Source of the DNA: Amoebidium appalachense
Lineage: Eukaryota > Ichthyosporea
Assembly (NCBI GenBank): GCA_963693365.1
Contig: CAVNZM010000016.1
Span: forward strand, 7,440,001-7,504,000
Direction of reading: 5' to 3'
DNA: 64,000 bases
Shown: piece by piece, positions 63,587 to 64,000 of the stretch
Numbering within the stretch: position 1 is the stretch's first letter
Layout of the letters: every line of letters starts with the position of its first letter
Translations under genes and position numbers: made by a program
The notes under the pieces: generated by a model
The model's input: the letters and a program-made list of their open reading frames with translations, nothing else
Told to the model about the DNA's origin: nothing
Databases searched by the model: none

Positions 63587-64000
63587 GGGGGGCTGCGTGC
63601 ATGCGTATGTGTGTATTTGTGTGAATGCTTACTAACAACATCGACGGGGGCAAATAGACGGGGGGCAAATAAAGTATTTCAGCATGCATGAAAGGGACAG
63701 AGAGCAGGTAAGGGAAGTGGATGGGCAGAGAGGAGAGGGGGGCATTGGAGAGCAAGAGGCAAACGGGAATTTTTTTTAAAAAAAAAAGCAATGACGGGGT
63801 TTCAATGTATGGAGTAGTTGATGTATATGGGGAGCCGGTGTCGATGCACAAGATTGTTGAATGTGTACAGGTCATGATATGATGATGACGGCAGGATTAT
63901 CATGTACAAGGGGCCAAAAGAGCTATAGATACTGGGGAAGGGGTATGTGGAGTAAGGGGGGTAAGGGGGGAAGGGGGAAGGGGGAAGGGGGGAGGGGGGG
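63233..64000. other. Upstream intron of the methyltransferase gene, no further exon seen
   Basis: Holds a (GGGTT)n patch near 63337, a G-run at 63370-63414, a T(n)G(n) tract at 63523-63592 and G-rich text at the right edge. Because the 63061-63232 exon is entered in phase 1, at least one more upstream exon is expected beyond base 64000, unless the in-frame Met of that exon is the true start. Confidence 0.5.

Overview
This is a piece of nuclear DNA from an intron-rich eukaryote. Seven genes can be supported, five of them identified by family, and all but two of the introns are packed with (GT)n/(CA)n microsatellites, G or C homopolymers and minisatellites. Splicing is GT-AG throughout and intron phases close exactly. 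Protein families and the compact coding style suggest a unicellular eukaryote, perhaps a unicellular relative of animals; the sequence alone does not fix the lineage.

Layout: 241-1100 (-) first two coding exons of ribosomal protein eS10 (RPS10), cut by the left edge. 2270-2442 (+) a CCAAT/TATA promoter with a possible first exon. 7477-8955 (-) heat shock factor, complete in three exons. 10321-10857 a short inverted-repeat DNA transposon. 12636-19504 (-) p24-alpha cargo receptor of the TMED4/TMED9 type, complete in six exons. 20453-21790 and 30770-31371 fragments of a LINE-like element, one with a poly(A) tail. 27965-29113 (+) an unrecognised two-exon single-pass membrane protein. 32924-44542 (+) mitochondrial pyruvate dehydrogenase kinase, complete in twelve exons; one intron hosts a 680-bp transposon. 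45367-48946 (+) an SLC22A18-type MFS transporter in two exons. 51341-55143 (-) pieces of an unrecognised acidic/basic protein gene, interrupted by a 490-bp duplication around a retroelement-like segment. 56293-63232 (-) a DNA N-methyltransferase-like gene (PF01555-type motifs split over introns), open at the right edge and carrying a 16-bp frameshifting insertion in its last exon.

The genes are ordinary housekeeping neighbours (translation, stress response, ER-Golgi traffic, mitochondrial metabolism, membrane transport) and show no sign of a shared pathway. The most unusual material is: (1) repeated cases where the repeats inside an intron are degenerate copies of that intron's own splice site with adjoining exon bases (RPS10, two PDK introns, TMED intron 2, weakly HSF); (2) an intron-bearing bacterial-type DNA methyltransferase gene; (3) a quasi-palindrome insertion that breaks it; (4) two DNA transposons with clear target duplications; and (5) a strand-polar C(n)A(n) composite tract that recurs all along the window.
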